In this document: piece by piece, positions 17,115-26,486 of the stretch
Position numbering within the stretch: the first letter of the stretch is position 1
How the letters are laid out: each line of letters opens with the position of its first letter
Source: Zhongshania marina
GTDB taxonomy: Bacteria; Pseudomonadota; Gammaproteobacteria; Pseudomonadales; Spongiibacteraceae
DNA: 64,000 bases
Assembly (NCBI RefSeq): GCF_002915595.1
Contig: NZ_PQGG01000028.1
Span: 93,734-157,733 of the forward strand
Reading direction: 5' to 3'
Notes under the pieces: generated by a model
Told to the model about the DNA's origin: nothing
Databases searched by the model: none
Seen by the model: only the letters and a program-made list of their open reading frames with translations
Position numbers and translations under genes: made by a program

Positions 17115-18128
17115 GTGGCATCGCAGCTGCGATTAGCCGTTGATGCAATGAGCGGAGACCACGGTCTTCGCTCATCTATTTCTGCCTCGCTCAATGCGCT
17201 GAATCAAAATTCAGCCCTTCATATTTGTTTGGTCGGTGATGAAGCCGCCATTCGATCATCTCTACTTGCTAGCAATTACGACAGCGCGAGACTGTCAATT
17301 TGTCATAGCCCCGATGTTGTGGCCATGGACGATCTGCCCTCTAAAGCCCTTAGATACAAAAAACAATCTTCTATGTACCGTGCCCTTGAACTCCTTCGTG
17401 ACGGCAATGTTGCAGGTGTTGTCAGTGCAGGTAATACCGGTGCGTTAGTGGCGATGGGGTGTATTATTTTGGATCGTTTGCCGGGTGTTCGTCGTCCAGC
17501 TATCTGTGCACCGGTTCCCGCTAAAAACGGCTATACCCTCATGCTTGATTTGGGTGCGAATATTGAGTGTGATGCTGAGCATTTATACCAATTTGCGGTG
17601 ATGGGAGCGGCGCTATCTAATGCATTAGATGGGCGCGATGCACCGCGCTTGGCTTTGTTAAATGTCGGTGCAGAATTAATTAAAGGCACGTCTGTAGTAA
17701 AAGAAGCGGCCGAGCTGATATCTGCCGATTCCCGTCTCAATTACATTGGCTTTGCCGAAGGGAACGATATTTTTTCTGAAAATATCGACGTTATGGTGTG
17801 CGATGGGTTCACCGGTAATGTTGCTCTTAAGGTTTGTGAGGGCACGGCTAATTTTATACGCGGCCAATTAAAAGAAACCTTTATGAAAAGCCTGTATGGC
17901 AGGTTGGCGGCGCTGGTGGTTAAGCCGGTATTAAATGCATTTCAAAAAGACATTAATCCCGAGCGTTACAATGGCGCTGCTCTATTAGGCTTAAATGGCG
18001 TGGTCATAAAAAGCCATGGCGGTTCTAGTGTAAAAAGTTTTGAGGCAGCAATTCACCAAGCAGCGCGCGCGGTGGATGGTGATTTGACGCAGGCTATTGC
18101 TCGCCAATTACACACAACTGAATCTTAA
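17115..18128 (+). CDS. plsX: Phosphate acyltransferase PlsX
   Basis: Converts acyl-ACP and phosphate to acyl-phosphate, the donor for PlsY in phospholipid synthesis; a peripheral membrane enzyme. The 337-aa product starts at GTG 17115, eight bases after rpmF, and shows LAVDAMSGDHG at the N terminus, SAGNTGALVAMG near residue 97 and the C-terminal GLNGVVIKSHGGS. It is followed directly by fabD; the fabH gene that lies here in E. coli is absent. Confidence 0.97.
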   Translation: MASQLRLAVDAMSGDHGLRSSISASLNALNQNSALHICLVGDEAAIRSSLLASNYDSARLSICHSPDVVAMDDLPSKALRYKKQSSMYRALELLRDGNVAGVVSAGNTGALVAMGCIILDRLPGVRRPAICAPVPAKNGYTLMLDLGANIECDAEHLYQFAVMGAALSNALDGRDAPRLALLNVGAELIKGTSVVKEAAELISADSRLNYIGFAEGNDIFSENIDVMVCDGFTGNVALKVCEGTANFIRGQLKETFMKSLYGRLAALVVKPVLNAFQKDINPERYNGAALLGLNGVVIKSHGGSSVKSFEAAIHQAARAVDGDLTQAIARQLHTTES

Positions 18129-18155
18129 TAACTCGACGTTAAAAAGGAAGACATA

Positions 18156-19097
18156 ATGGATACTCAGCAGCTTGCACTGGTTTTTCCAGGTCAGGGTTCT
18201 CAGAAAGTCGGTATGCTGGCCGAATTAGGTGAGTCATTTAGTATAATTAAAGACACGTTTGCAGAGGCGTCGGAAGCGCTTGCTTACGATATGTGGGATC
18301 TGATTCAGAACGGCGAGCAAGAACAGCTTAATCTTACCGAAACTACTCAGCCAGTTTTGTTGACCGCGAGCGTTGCAGTATGGCGCTTATGGTGCGAGCA
18401 GGGTGGATTGCGGCCTTCATTATTAGCAGGGCATAGTTTGGGTGAGTTTTCTGCGCTGGTGTGTGCTGGTGCCTTGAATTTTGCTGATGCGGTGCGCTTG
18501 GTACGTGCGCGTGGTCAATATATGCAAACGGCGGTACCGGTAGGTGAGGGTGCGATGGCTGCGGTATTGGGTTTGGAAGACGCGCAGATTGTCGAAATTT
18601 GCGCTCAGGCATCCGGCACTGGAGTGGTTGAGGCGGTGAATTTTAACTCGCCAGGTCAGGTGGTCATTGCTGGGCAGGTAGCGGCCGTTGATCAGGCAAT
18701 TGAGCTATTGAAGGCCGCAGGCGCAAAGCGTGCCATGCCGCTACCTGTAAGCGCACCGTTCCATACGTCTTTGATGCGTCCTGCGGGCGATAAATTGGCC
18801 TTGGCACTTGCTGATATTAGCGTGCAACAACCTAACATTCCTGTTGTGCACAATGTGCATGGCAAAACCGAATCTGATCCAGCGGTGATTAAAGCTCTTT
18901 TGGTAGAGCAAATTTACAGCGCGGTTAAGTGGGTTGATTGTGTCGAAACGATGCTTGCCGCAGGAATTACTCACACAATTGAATGCGGCCCAGGCAAAGT
19001 GCTTAGCGGCTTGAATAAGCGCATTAACAAATCACTGAATTGCAGCAATATCGATTCACCAGAAAGCCTTAGCGCAGCCTTGGAATCTATCGCCTAA
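18156..19097 (+). CDS. fabD: Malonyl-CoA:ACP transacylase
   Basis: Loads malonate onto ACP for type II fatty acid synthesis. The 313-aa product has the FPGQGSQ N-terminal motif, the catalytic serine in GHSLGEFSA (about 91-99), the conserved arginine in VRARGQYMQ (about 117) and the active-site histidine in PVSAPFHTSLM near 200. It lies 27 bases after plsX with AAGGAAG as ribosome binding site. Confidence 0.97.
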   Translation: MDTQQLALVFPGQGSQKVGMLAELGESFSIIKDTFAEASEALAYDMWDLIQNGEQEQLNLTETTQPVLLTASVAVWRLWCEQGGLRPSLLAGHSLGEFSALVCAGALNFADAVRLVRARGQYMQTAVPVGEGAMAAVLGLEDAQIVEICAQASGTGVVEAVNFNSPGQVVIAGQVAAVDQAIELLKAAGAKRAMPLPVSAPFHTSLMRPAGDKLALALADISVQQPNIPVVHNVHGKTESDPAVIKALLVEQIYSAVKWVDCVETMLAAGITHTIECGPGKVLSGLNKRINKSLNCSNIDSPESLSAALESIA

Positions 19098-19136
19098 TTT
19101 GTTGTTTGGGAAAATAAATTTATTAAGGAGTTTGGC

Positions 19137-19874
19137 ATGACTGCAAAAATTGCATTAGTAACCGGCGCTAGCCGCGGAATAGGGCAGGCCATTGCGATTG
19201 CCGTCGGAAAAATGGGCTATACGGTTGTTGGTACAGCAACCTCGCAAAATGGCGCCGATGCTATTAGCGCTCATTTTAAAGAGTCAGGTGTTGAAGGTGT
19301 GGGCATGTTGTTGAATGTTGCCGACTCTGAGTCAGTAGAGACCGTGGTTAAGGCGATCGGCGAGCAATACGGTGCACCATCGGTATTGATTAATAATGCC
19401 GGTATTACCAAAGACAATATTATGCTGCGTATGAAAGATGACGAATGGTATGACGTTATCGATACCAACCTCAATTCGCTTTACCGTTTAAGTAAGGCAT
19501 GTCTGCGCGGTATGACCAAGGCGCGTTGGGGTCGTATAGTTAATATAAGCTCTGTTGTCGGTGCGATGGGTAATGCAGGTCAAGCGAACTATGCGGCGGC
19601 TAAAGCAGGTATGGATGGCTTTACCCGTGCTTTAGCCCGTGAAATTGGCTCACGTGGTATTACCGTGAATGGTGTGGCACCGGGGTTTATCGATACCGAT
19701 ATGACCAAAAAGCTGGGCGATGATCAGCGTGATGCGCTAAAGACCCAGATTCCATTACAGCGTCTTGGTAGCCCAGAGGAAATCGCAGCTGTTGTTGCCT
19801 TTTTGGTAAGTGATGCTGCGGGCTACGTTACCGGTGAAACGATCCATGTAAACGGTGGCATGTATATGGCGTAA
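19137..19874 (+). CDS. fabG: 3-oxoacyl-ACP reductase
   Basis: NADPH-dependent ketoreductase of the fatty-acid elongation cycle. A 245-aa short-chain dehydrogenase with the cofactor loop TGASRGIG (about 10-17), NNAGIT (about 88), the catalytic serine in NISSVVGAMGNAGQ and the YAAAK catalytic tyrosine/lysine near 152-156. A strong ribosome binding site (AAGGAG) precedes ATG 19137. Confidence 0.97.
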   Translation: MTAKIALVTGASRGIGQAIAIAVGKMGYTVVGTATSQNGADAISAHFKESGVEGVGMLLNVADSESVETVVKAIGEQYGAPSVLINNAGITKDNIMLRMKDDEWYDVIDTNLNSLYRLSKACLRGMTKARWGRIVNISSVVGAMGNAGQANYAAAKAGMDGFTRALAREIGSRGITVNGVAPGFIDTDMTKKLGDDQRDALKTQIPLQRLGSPEEIAAVVAFLVSDAAGYVTGETIHVNGGMYMA

Positions 19875-19930
19875 ACATTTGTTCAGGAAGGGTTTTTTTG
19901 TCCTGAATGTGAATTTTTCATATTTTGCTA

Positions 19931-19959
19931 TGCACAAGCGGCATTAGTCGCGGTAGAAT
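19931..19959 (+). promoter_or_regulatory. Candidate acpP promoter
   Basis: TGCACA (19931-19936), a 17-base spacer and TAGAAT (19954-19959) followed by a GC-rich GAGCGCCC. Two of six -35 bases differ from consensus. It lies in the 211-base gap between fabG and acpP and would let the abundant ACP be made at a higher level than the upstream genes. Confidence 0.45.
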
Positions 19960-20085
19960 GAGCGCCCAAGTGCTAGCAGTATGAAACACGATTTCGGCGG
20001 CTGCGGTTTTGTATAGGGTTTTACCCTTCTGCAAAATAAACAGCAGCCCTAAAATTTTAATTTTAATTAGGAGTCACCAACGACC

Positions 20086-20322
20086 ATGAGTAGCATTGAA
20101 GAGCGCGTCAAGAAGATTGTTGCAGAGCAACTAGGTGTTAAAGAAGAAGATGTGTCAGAGTCTGCATCATTCGTAGAAGACCTGGGCGCGGATTCTCTGG
20201 ATACTGTTGAGCTGGTAATGGCTCTCGAAGAGGAATTCGAAACTGAGATTCCTGACGAAGAAGCAGAAAAAATTACTACTGTTCGTTTAGCTATTGATTA
20301 CATCAAAGAAAACCTACAGTAA
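20086..20322 (+). CDS. acpP: Acyl carrier protein
   Basis: The 78-aa acidic carrier that holds growing acyl chains on 4'-phosphopantetheine. The attachment serine is in [10 protein letters not shown] (about residue 37). The rest of the sequence is nearly canonical, and the AGGAGT ribosome binding site is strong. The preceding gap holds a candidate promoter and a 7-bp hairpin (19882-19907) without a T tract; a terminator follows the gene, so acpP is probably transcribed both with the fab operon and alone. An Sfp-type PPTase that could prime it is at 41.1 kb. Confidence 0.98.
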   Translation: MSSIEERVKKIVAEQLGVKEEDVSESASFVEDLGADSLDTVELVMALEEEFETEIPDEEAEKITTVRLAIDYIKENLQ

Positions 20323-20347
20323 GTATAATATAACGGCCTAGCCGTTT

Positions 20348-20385
20348 AAAAAGCCGTTTCTATGTAATGTAGGGCGGCTTTTTTT
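20348..20385 (+). terminator. Terminator between acpP and fabF
   Basis: AAAAAGCCG and CGGCTTTTTTT form an A/T-flanked stem across a loop of about 18 bases, followed by a T run. A second small stem, AACGGC-CTA-GCCGTT (20332-20346), precedes it. Confidence 0.7.
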
Positions 20386-20455
20386 ATGCCCGAACGCATA
20401 ACATCCACAGGGAGAATATTGCGTATAATGGCATAAAGGGATTACGGGGGGATTT

Positions 20456-21700
20456 ATGGCAAAAAGAAGAGTTGTCGTCACTGGCATGGGTATGATCAGC
20501 CCGCTAGGAAATTCAGTGGCAGAGACATGGCAAAACATTTTGGCAGCCAAAAGTGGTATTGCCATGATAGACCGCTTTGATGTATCTGAATTCGCTACCC
20601 GTATTGGCGGCGCAATTAAGAATTTTGACATCGCAAGCTATATGTCACCAAAAGAGGCTAAACGCTTCGATCCGTTTATCCATTATGGTGTGGCAGCAGC
20701 CGAGCAGGCCTTATCTGATTCTGGTATCGAAATTAACGACGCGAATGCTCATCGTATTGGTACTGCTATTGGCTCCGGTATCGGTGGTATTGGCTTAATT
20801 GAAAATAGCCGCGTTACCATCGACAAAAGCGGCCCCCGCAAATTGTCTCCCTTTACGGTACCCGGAGCCATTATCAATATGGTGGCTGGTGTATTAGCGA
20901 TTAAACATAATTTACAAGGTCCGAGCGTCGCCATCACTACGGCGTGTACCACCGGTACTCATAATATTGGGGTCGCTGCACGGATGATTTCCTACGGCGA
21001 TGCCGACGCGATGTTAGTGGGGGGCGCTGAAATGGCGACCACTCCGGTTGGCTTAGGTGGCTTTGCCGCTGCTCGAGCTATGTCTACCCGCAACGACGAT
21101 CCCCAGGCAGCTAGTCGCCCCTGGGACAAACAGCGCGATGGTTTTGTTTTGGGTGACGGTGCGGGCATGTTGATGCTGGAGGAATACGAATTTGCCAAGC
21201 GTCGCGGTGCACGTATTCACGCTGAATTATTAGGTTTTGGTATGAGTTGCGATGCTTTTCATATGACATCGCCGCCAGAAGATGGCCGAGGTGCTCGCGC
21301 GGCGATGCAGAATGCACTTCATGATGCCGAATTAAATGCTGAGCAAATTGATTACATTAACGCCCACGGCACCTCAACCGTGGCTGGCGATATAGCAGAA
21401 AGTAAGGCTATTGAGCAGTTGATGGGGTCAGCCGCTGCAAAGGTGGCGGTGAGTTCAACAAAATCGATGATTGGTCATTTGCTCGGCGCTGCCGGTGCCG
21501 TTGAGGCGATATTTTCTATATTGGCTCTAAAGGATCAAGTGGCACCGCCAACGATTAATTTGGGCGAGGCTGACGATGGCTGTAACTTGAATTACGTTCC
21601 TAATACCGCCCAGCAACGCAAAATCGCTTACGTCCTGTCTAATTCCTTTGGCTTTGGCGGCACTAATGGCAGCTTATTGTTTGGTCAATTACAAAACTAA
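20456..21700 (+). CDS. fabF: 3-oxoacyl-ACP synthase II
   Basis: Condensing enzyme that extends acyl-ACP with malonyl-ACP. The 414-aa KAS II has the nucleophile in [12 protein letters not shown] (Cys near 164) and the two catalytic histidines in [11 protein letters not shown] (about 304) and [12 protein letters not shown] (about 340). It has a likely -10 box TATAAT at 20424-20429 just upstream, after the acpP terminator, and a strong G-rich ribosome binding site. Its stop overlaps the pabC ATG by one base. Confidence 0.97.
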   Translation: MAKRRVVVTGMGMISPLGNSVAETWQNILAAKSGIAMIDRFDVSEFATRIGGAIKNFDIASYMSPKEAKRFDPFIHYGVAAAEQALSDSGIEINDANAHRIGTAIGSGIGGIGLIENSRVTIDKSGPRKLSPFTVPGAIINMVAGVLAIKHNLQGPSVAITTACTTGTHNIGVAARMISYGDADAMLVGGAEMATTPVGLGGFAAARAMSTRNDDPQAASRPWDKQRDGFVLGDGAGMLMLEEYEFAKRRGARIHAELLGFGMSCDAFHMTSPPEDGRGARAAMQNALHDAELNAEQIDYINAHGTSTVAGDIAESKAIEQLMGSAAAKVAVSSTKSMIGHLLGAAGAVEAIFSILALKDQVAPPTINLGEADDGCNLNYVPNTAQQRKIAYVLSNSFGFGGTNGSLLFGQLQN

Positions 21701-22527
21701 TGGCAGGGGCGCTGGGCTTAACGCTGATTAATGGTCAGTTTCAAGAGCATATCTCAGCAGAAAACCGTGGTTTAGCCTACGGTGACGGCCTGTTTGAGAC
21801 GATACTTGTTCGAGACTCTAGGCCATTGTGGTTGGAAGATCATTTGTGCCGGCTGTCCGAGGCTGCAAAGCAGTTAGCTATTCCCTGCGACCTCGTTAAA
21901 TTAAAGCGGGATTGTGCATTATTATTGACGCGTATTGACCAGCCATTCGCAGTGTTAAAAATTGTGCTTACTCGCGGCCATGTTTCGCGGGGCTATACGC
22001 CTCATCATGCGCCCTCCGAGCGTATTGTTAGCGTGTCTAATTACACACAAAACCGCAATGCTTGGGAGCGGGGGATAGATTTAGCAATTTGCCAAACTTC
22101 GCTTTCAGAGCAGACCCAGTTGGCGGGAATTAAGCACTTAAATCGCTTAGAGCAGGTGCTCGCAGCGGAAGAGCTTTTGCGGCGCGGTTATCCCGAGGGC
22201 CTTATGATGCAGCGGGGATTAATTGTGGAAGGTAGTCGCAGCAATGTGTTTTGTGTTGCTAACGATGTCTTGATAACGCCATCCTTGAGTCAGGGTGGCG
22301 TACGCGGCATTATGCGGCAGCATATTATAAAACACGCAATTAAGCTGGGAATCGAAGTTCGCATTCGCGATATTGGTATTTCCACACTGCAGCGCGCTGA
22401 AGAGGTTTTTGTCTGTAATAGCGTTTTTGGACTTTGGCCTGTTAAAAAAATAGAGTGTATGCATAAATCCATAGGCCCAGTAAGCCGACTATTGCAGCGG
22501 GAATTTGATACCTACTTCTATGTTTAA
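21700..22527 (+). CDS. pabC: Aminodeoxychorismate lyase
   Basis: A PLP enzyme that releases pyruvate from aminodeoxychorismate to give p-aminobenzoate for folate. A 275-aa class IV aminotransferase-fold protein with GDGLFETI near residue 28, the PLP lysine in GIKHLNRLEQVLA (about 146) and the family segment EGSRSNVF near 177. It is coupled to fabF through a TAATG overlap and overlaps the mltG start by eight bases, the same order as in E. coli. Confidence 0.95.
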   Translation: MAGALGLTLINGQFQEHISAENRGLAYGDGLFETILVRDSRPLWLEDHLCRLSEAAKQLAIPCDLVKLKRDCALLLTRIDQPFAVLKIVLTRGHVSRGYTPHHAPSERIVSVSNYTQNRNAWERGIDLAICQTSLSEQTQLAGIKHLNRLEQVLAAEELLRRGYPEGLMMQRGLIVEGSRSNVFCVANDVLITPSLSQGGVRGIMRQHIIKHAIKLGIEVRIRDIGISTLQRAEEVFVCNSVFGLWPVKKIECMHKSIGPVSRLLQREFDTYFYV

Positions 22528-23575
22528 ACTATTCAAGGCTGCTTTGGCGGTCATTTTTCCGCTCATTTTGACAATGCTCGCTGCCGCGTGGTATTTGAAT
22601 ACCAATCTAAATAAAGAGCTGCCTTTGGCCGATGCAAGTGAAGTGTTTGTTTTGGCCCCAGGCACCGGATATTCCGCGATGATCAATCAGTTGCATCAGC
22701 GTGATTGGATAAGCAATCCGCAGCTTCTGAAGTTATATGGGCGTATAAATCCTGCGGTTGCTGAAATCAAAGCTGGGGAATACCGTTTTGAGCAGGGCAT
22801 TAGCCTTGGGGAAAGTTTGGCGATGATGCGGGCTGGCGATGTTGTTCGTCATCAGCTTACCTTGTTAGAGGGTTGGACGGTCGCTCAGGTATTTATCCAT
22901 TTAAATAATCAGAGCCTGTTAAAGCAGCAAGAGCTGATAAATGATGAAAGTATTTGGGAGCTGCTCGGCATTGCCGAACCGCTGTCGCCAAAACCTGAAG
23001 GCTTATTCTTCCCCGATACTTACGATTACCATCTTGGCGACGAACCTAGCGCGATTTTACTCAGGGCCTATAAGCGCTTGGAGCGTGTATTGAACGATGA
23101 GTGGCAGGCCCGCGACGCTAATCTTCCCTATAAAAGTGCTTATGAAGCACTAATTATGGCCTCGATTATTGAGAAAGAAACTGGCGTGCCTGAAGAGCGT
23201 GCTGAAATCGCTGGGGTCTTTGTGCGTAGGCTGCGATTGGGCATGCGCTTGCAAACTGATCCCACGGTTATTTATGGTTTGGGCACTAGTTTTGACGGGA
23301 ATCTACGCGGCTCCCATTTGCGCGACGATGGCAATATTTACAACACCTATCGCCAAGTTGGCTTGCCGCCAACTCCGATTGCCTTGGCGGGGCGGGAGGC
23401 TATTCATGCGGCCTTACATCCAGCTGAGGGCGATGCCATTTTCTTTGTTGCGAAGGGCGATGGTACACATGCTTTTTCGGCAACTTTGAAGGAACATGAG
23501 GCGGCGGTGAGGCACTATCAGCTGAACCGACGCAAGGCTAATTACCGTTCCGCACCACCTGCCCCGGAGAAATAA
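22520..23575 (+). CDS. mltG: Endolytic murein transglycosylase MltG
   Basis: Inner-membrane lytic transglycosylase that cuts nascent glycan strands and limits their length. The frame is open from TTG 22505, but ATG 22520, overlapping the pabC stop, gives a normal N terminus: a short basic start and one membrane helix (about 5-25). The YceG catalytic region follows, with the active glutamate in ASIIEKETGVPEER near residue 215-228, and DPTVIYGL and YNTYRQVGLPPTPI further on. About 351 aa, the usual length. Confidence 0.95.
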   Translation: MFKLFKAALAVIFPLILTMLAAAWYLNTNLNKELPLADASEVFVLAPGTGYSAMINQLHQRDWISNPQLLKLYGRINPAVAEIKAGEYRFEQGISLGESLAMMRAGDVVRHQLTLLEGWTVAQVFIHLNNQSLLKQQELINDESIWELLGIAEPLSPKPEGLFFPDTYDYHLGDEPSAILLRAYKRLERVLNDEWQARDANLPYKSAYEALIMASIIEKETGVPEERAEIAGVFVRRLRLGMRLQTDPTVIYGLGTSFDGNLRGSHLRDDGNIYNTYRQVGLPPTPIALAGREAIHAALHPAEGDAIFFVAKGDGTHAFSATLKEHEAAVRHYQLNRRKANYRSAPPAPEK

Positions 23576-24232
23576 ATGAGCGAGCAAGTGAGAGGGCGTT
23601 TTATCACGGTCGAAGGCACGGAAGGTGTTGGAAAATCGACCAATATTGCGTTTATTCAAACCTTATTGGATAAGGCTAATATTCCTCATATCGTCAGTAG
23701 AGAACCGGGTGGCACACCTTTGGCTGAAGAGATTCGCAATGTGCTGGTCGTGCCTCGTGATGAGTCTATGAGTGAGCTCACCGAGTTATTGCTGGTGTTT
23801 GCAGCGCGAGCGCAACATTTAAAAAGTCTGATTGAGCCGGCGTTGGCAAAGGGTGTATGGGTGTTGTGTGACCGATTCACAGATGCCACATTTGCCTATC
23901 AAGGTGGTGGTCGCGGTTTGTCCGAGGCGGCGATAGAACAGCTACAAGAATTAGTGCAAGGTAGTTTAAGGCCAGACTGTACGCTCTTATTGGATGCGCC
24001 GGTTGATATCGGTATGGCTAGAGCCGGTGCGCGGGGCGCGCTAGATCGCTTCGAGCAGGAAAAGCAGGTGTTTTTTGACAAGGTTCGCAGTGCCTATTTG
24101 CAGCGGGTTGAGCGGGAGCCGGCTCGGTTTGCTGTGGTTGATGCCAGCGCCGAACTGGACACAGTGCAGCGTGAAATAGCGCTGGCCTTAAAACCGCTAA
24201 TCGAACGCTATAATGGCGGTGCTCATGGCTGA
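23576..24232 (+). CDS. tmk: Thymidylate kinase
   Basis: Phosphorylates dTMP to dTDP. The 218-aa enzyme has the P loop GTEGVGKST (about 13-21), the REPGGTP substrate loop, the DRF motif in CDRFTDATFAYQGGGRG (about 100-116) and a lid region with RAGARGALDRFE. It begins directly after the mltG stop and overlaps holB by eight bases. Confidence 0.97.
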   Translation: MSEQVRGRFITVEGTEGVGKSTNIAFIQTLLDKANIPHIVSREPGGTPLAEEIRNVLVVPRDESMSELTELLLVFAARAQHLKSLIEPALAKGVWVLCDRFTDATFAYQGGGRGLSEAAIEQLQELVQGSLRPDCTLLLDAPVDIGMARAGARGALDRFEQEKQVFFDKVRSAYLQRVEREPARFAVVDASAELDTVQREIALALKPLIERYNGGAHG

Positions 24233-25214
24233 GCCGGTGGTGGCCTATTCCTGGCAAATGAATCAATGGCAGGATTTGCAGCGCTTAATTGAATCCGGAC
24301 GTTTGCCCCACGCCTTATTGCTGGCGGGCCCAGATTCCATTGGTAAGCTTAGATTTGCTAAGGCGCTGGCGGGATTTTTACTGTGTGAGTCACCTAGCAA
24401 ATTAGCGGCCTGCGGTGAATGTCGAAGCTGTCATTTTCAAATTGATGCTAGCCACCCCGATTATCGGGAAATCTGTCCGGAAGAGGGCAAGCGTCAAATC
24501 GGTATTGATCAAGTACGAAGCCTGCAAAATTTTTCTGCCCAGCATGCTCACCGTGACAACGGTAAGAAAATAGTCGTTATTCATCCCGCCGAGGCGATGA
24601 ATGTATTTACCGCTAATGCCTTGCTTAAAACACTAGAAGAACCAAGCGCGGGAACGCTGTTAGTGTTGGTAAGCCATAGCAGCAGCCAGCTGTTACCCAC
24701 CATTCGATCACGTTGCGTTCAACTGCGGTTTGGCATACCAGATGCAGGATTAGCAGAGTCTTGGTTGCGCGATTATGTTGGCGATCAGGCTTTAGCTAAT
24801 AAATTGCTAATGGAAACCGGTGGTCGCCCCTTGGCCGCTCGGCAAACTTTTGAAAATGATGGCTTGGCTCTCAGAGATCGTTACGATGCAGGCTTGCTAG
24901 CGATGTATGAGGGGCGCAAAACAGCTCTGCAAATCGCTGATGAATTGCTTGATCAGGACATTGTGCAGTTACTAGACTGGTGGTGCGCACGTTTAATGGA
25001 ATTATCGCGGCATCAGCTTGCCTCCCAGCCCTTACAGTCAGAGATATGGCATTCTTTCAAAGCGCTACCCAGTAAATTGGTCATGCATACCCTGCAGCGG
25101 GGCTTGGAGTTGCGGGCCAGCTTTGCGCGTGGGGTGGCGCTGAATAAACGTTTGATTTTAGAAACGCTCTTTTTAGAGTGGATGGCCTTGTGCCAAAATC
25201 GTGCGGCATCGTAA
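24225..25214 (+). CDS. holB: DNA polymerase III subunit delta'
   Basis: Stator subunit of the clamp loader, which opens beta clamps on primed DNA. A AAA+ fold protein of about 329 aa. The P loop is degenerate (GPDSIGK, about residue 30), as expected for the non-ATPase delta' subunit, and the zinc site is visible as C-x8-C-x2-C-x2-C between about 50 and 64. The SRC motif is in IRSRCVQL. An ATG at 24213 is also in frame; ATG 24225 overlapping the tmk stop fits the family N terminus better. Confidence 0.95.
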   Translation: MAEPVVAYSWQMNQWQDLQRLIESGRLPHALLLAGPDSIGKLRFAKALAGFLLCESPSKLAACGECRSCHFQIDASHPDYREICPEEGKRQIGIDQVRSLQNFSAQHAHRDNGKKIVVIHPAEAMNVFTANALLKTLEEPSAGTLLVLVSHSSSQLLPTIRSRCVQLRFGIPDAGLAESWLRDYVGDQALANKLLMETGGRPLAARQTFENDGLALRDRYDAGLLAMYEGRKTALQIADELLDQDIVQLLDWWCARLMELSRHQLASQPLQSEIWHSFKALPSKLVMHTLQRGLELRASFARGVALNKRLILETLFLEWMALCQNRAAS

Positions 25215-25267
25215 GCATATTGGTATAGTGTCGGCACAACCGCAATTGGCTGAATGAGGTTAGATCT

Positions 25268-25618
25268 ATGAGTGGTGCGCAAGGTGCACGTAACGGTATT
25301 TTATCTCTCACGATCAGAGACAAGGCTGTTCTCTACGCTGCGTATATGCCATTCATTCGCGACGGCGGTTTGTTCGTACCAACCACTAAGCCTTATCGAG
25401 TAGGCGACGAAGTATTTATGTTGCTTACTCTGATGGATGAGCCAGAAAAGCTGCCTATCGCCGGTAAAGTAGTGTGGATTACACCGCGGGGCGCCCAGAG
25501 TAATCGGGCAGCCGGAATAGGTGTGCAATTCGTTGGTGGCGACGGCGTTGCGAATAAAAAAATTGAATCCTATCTTGCCGGTATTATCGAGTCAGACAAG
25601 CCCACCCACACAATGTAA
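25268..25618 (+). CDS. pilZ: Type IV pilus assembly protein PilZ
   Basis: A 116-aa single-domain PilZ protein very like the founding P. aeruginosa PilZ (ILSLTIRDKAVLYAAYMPF, GDEVFMLLTLMDEPEKLP, KVVWITPRGAQ, C-terminal PTHTM). This branch lacks the RxxxR and D/NxSxxG residues needed to bind cyclic di-GMP; it works by contacting PilB and FimX in pilus extension. Its place after holB is the same as in Pseudomonas and implies that pil genes exist elsewhere on the chromosome. Confidence 0.96.
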   Translation: MSGAQGARNGILSLTIRDKAVLYAAYMPFIRDGGLFVPTTKPYRVGDEVFMLLTLMDEPEKLPIAGKVVWITPRGAQSNRAAGIGVQFVGGDGVANKKIESYLAGIIESDKPTHTM

Positions 25619-25662
25619 ATTCATCGCTGACCGGTTCCGGTCGGCAAATAATTGGATATTTC

Positions 25663-26439
25663 ATGCTCGTAGACAGTCATTGTCATCTAGATCGTATTGA
25701 TTTGAAGCCCTACGGCGGTGATTTGAACTTAGCTGTTCAAGCCGCAGCTGAGCGCGGTGTTTCTAAAATGCTGTGCATTGGGATAGATCTAAATAACGCG
25801 CCTGCAGTTGTGGGTATTGCTGAGCGTTTCCCGCAGATATACGCCTCGGTTGGGGTGCATCCCTTAGATATTAGCGACGAGATCTGCTCGGTAAAAACCT
25901 TGAGCGAACTTGCCGATCACCCCAAGGTGGTTGCGATTGGCGAAACGGGCTTGGATTACTATTACAGCAGTGAGCGCAAGGAAGATCAGCAGCGTAGTTT
26001 TGCCCAGCATTTGCAGGTTTCCGCCACCTGCGGCAAACCGACAATAGTGCATACCCGTGATGCCCGCGAAGATACTTTGGCGATTATTGCTGAGCACGGC
26101 AAGCCAGAGGTGGGTGGTGTTTTGCATTGCTTTACCGAATCTTGGGAAATGGCAGAGGCGGCAATGGCGATGGGTTACTACATTTCCTTCTCGGGCATTA
26201 TCACCTTCAAAAATGCCGACGAGCTACGCGAGGTTGTGCGGCGCGTTCCCATAGAGCGCTTATTAGTCGAAACCGACTCGCCGTATCTTGCCCCCGTGCC
26301 ATACCGCGGCAAAAAGAACGAGCCCAAATACGTGGTTGAGGTGGCGGAATGTGTGGCTGAGTTAAAAGGTCTGTCCTACCAGCAGGTATTGCAGCACACC
26401 ACTCAGAATTTCGAGCGGCTTTTTCCGCTAGCCAAATAA
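25663..26439 (+). CDS. tatD: TatD family metal-dependent deoxyribonuclease
   Basis: A 258-aa TIM-barrel hydrolase of the YcfH/TatD group. Metal ligands are seen in DSHCHLDRID (residues 4-13), the glutamate of AIGETGLDYYY (about 92), HTRDA (about 128), VLHCFTES (about 153) and the C-terminal ETDSPYLAPVPYRGKKNEP. TatD proteins show 3'-5' exonuclease activity; the physiological role is not settled. It holds the same position as ycfH after holB in E. coli. Confidence 0.95.
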   Translation: MLVDSHCHLDRIDLKPYGGDLNLAVQAAAERGVSKMLCIGIDLNNAPAVVGIAERFPQIYASVGVHPLDISDEICSVKTLSELADHPKVVAIGETGLDYYYSSERKEDQQRSFAQHLQVSATCGKPTIVHTRDAREDTLAIIAEHGKPEVGGVLHCFTESWEMAEAAMAMGYYISFSGIITFKNADELREVVRRVPIERLLVETDSPYLAPVPYRGKKNEPKYVVEVAECVAELKGLSYQQVLQHTTQNFERLFPLAK

Positions 26440-26486
26440 AATTTCATCTATATTTACTTGTTCATTCCAGTTTGGGAGATAGTGCA

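Noticed and set aside
19882-19907. Hairpin between fabG and acpP as a terminator
   Set aside because: The 7-bp stem has its T run in the loop and no T tract after it, so it is not a standard Rho-independent terminator.
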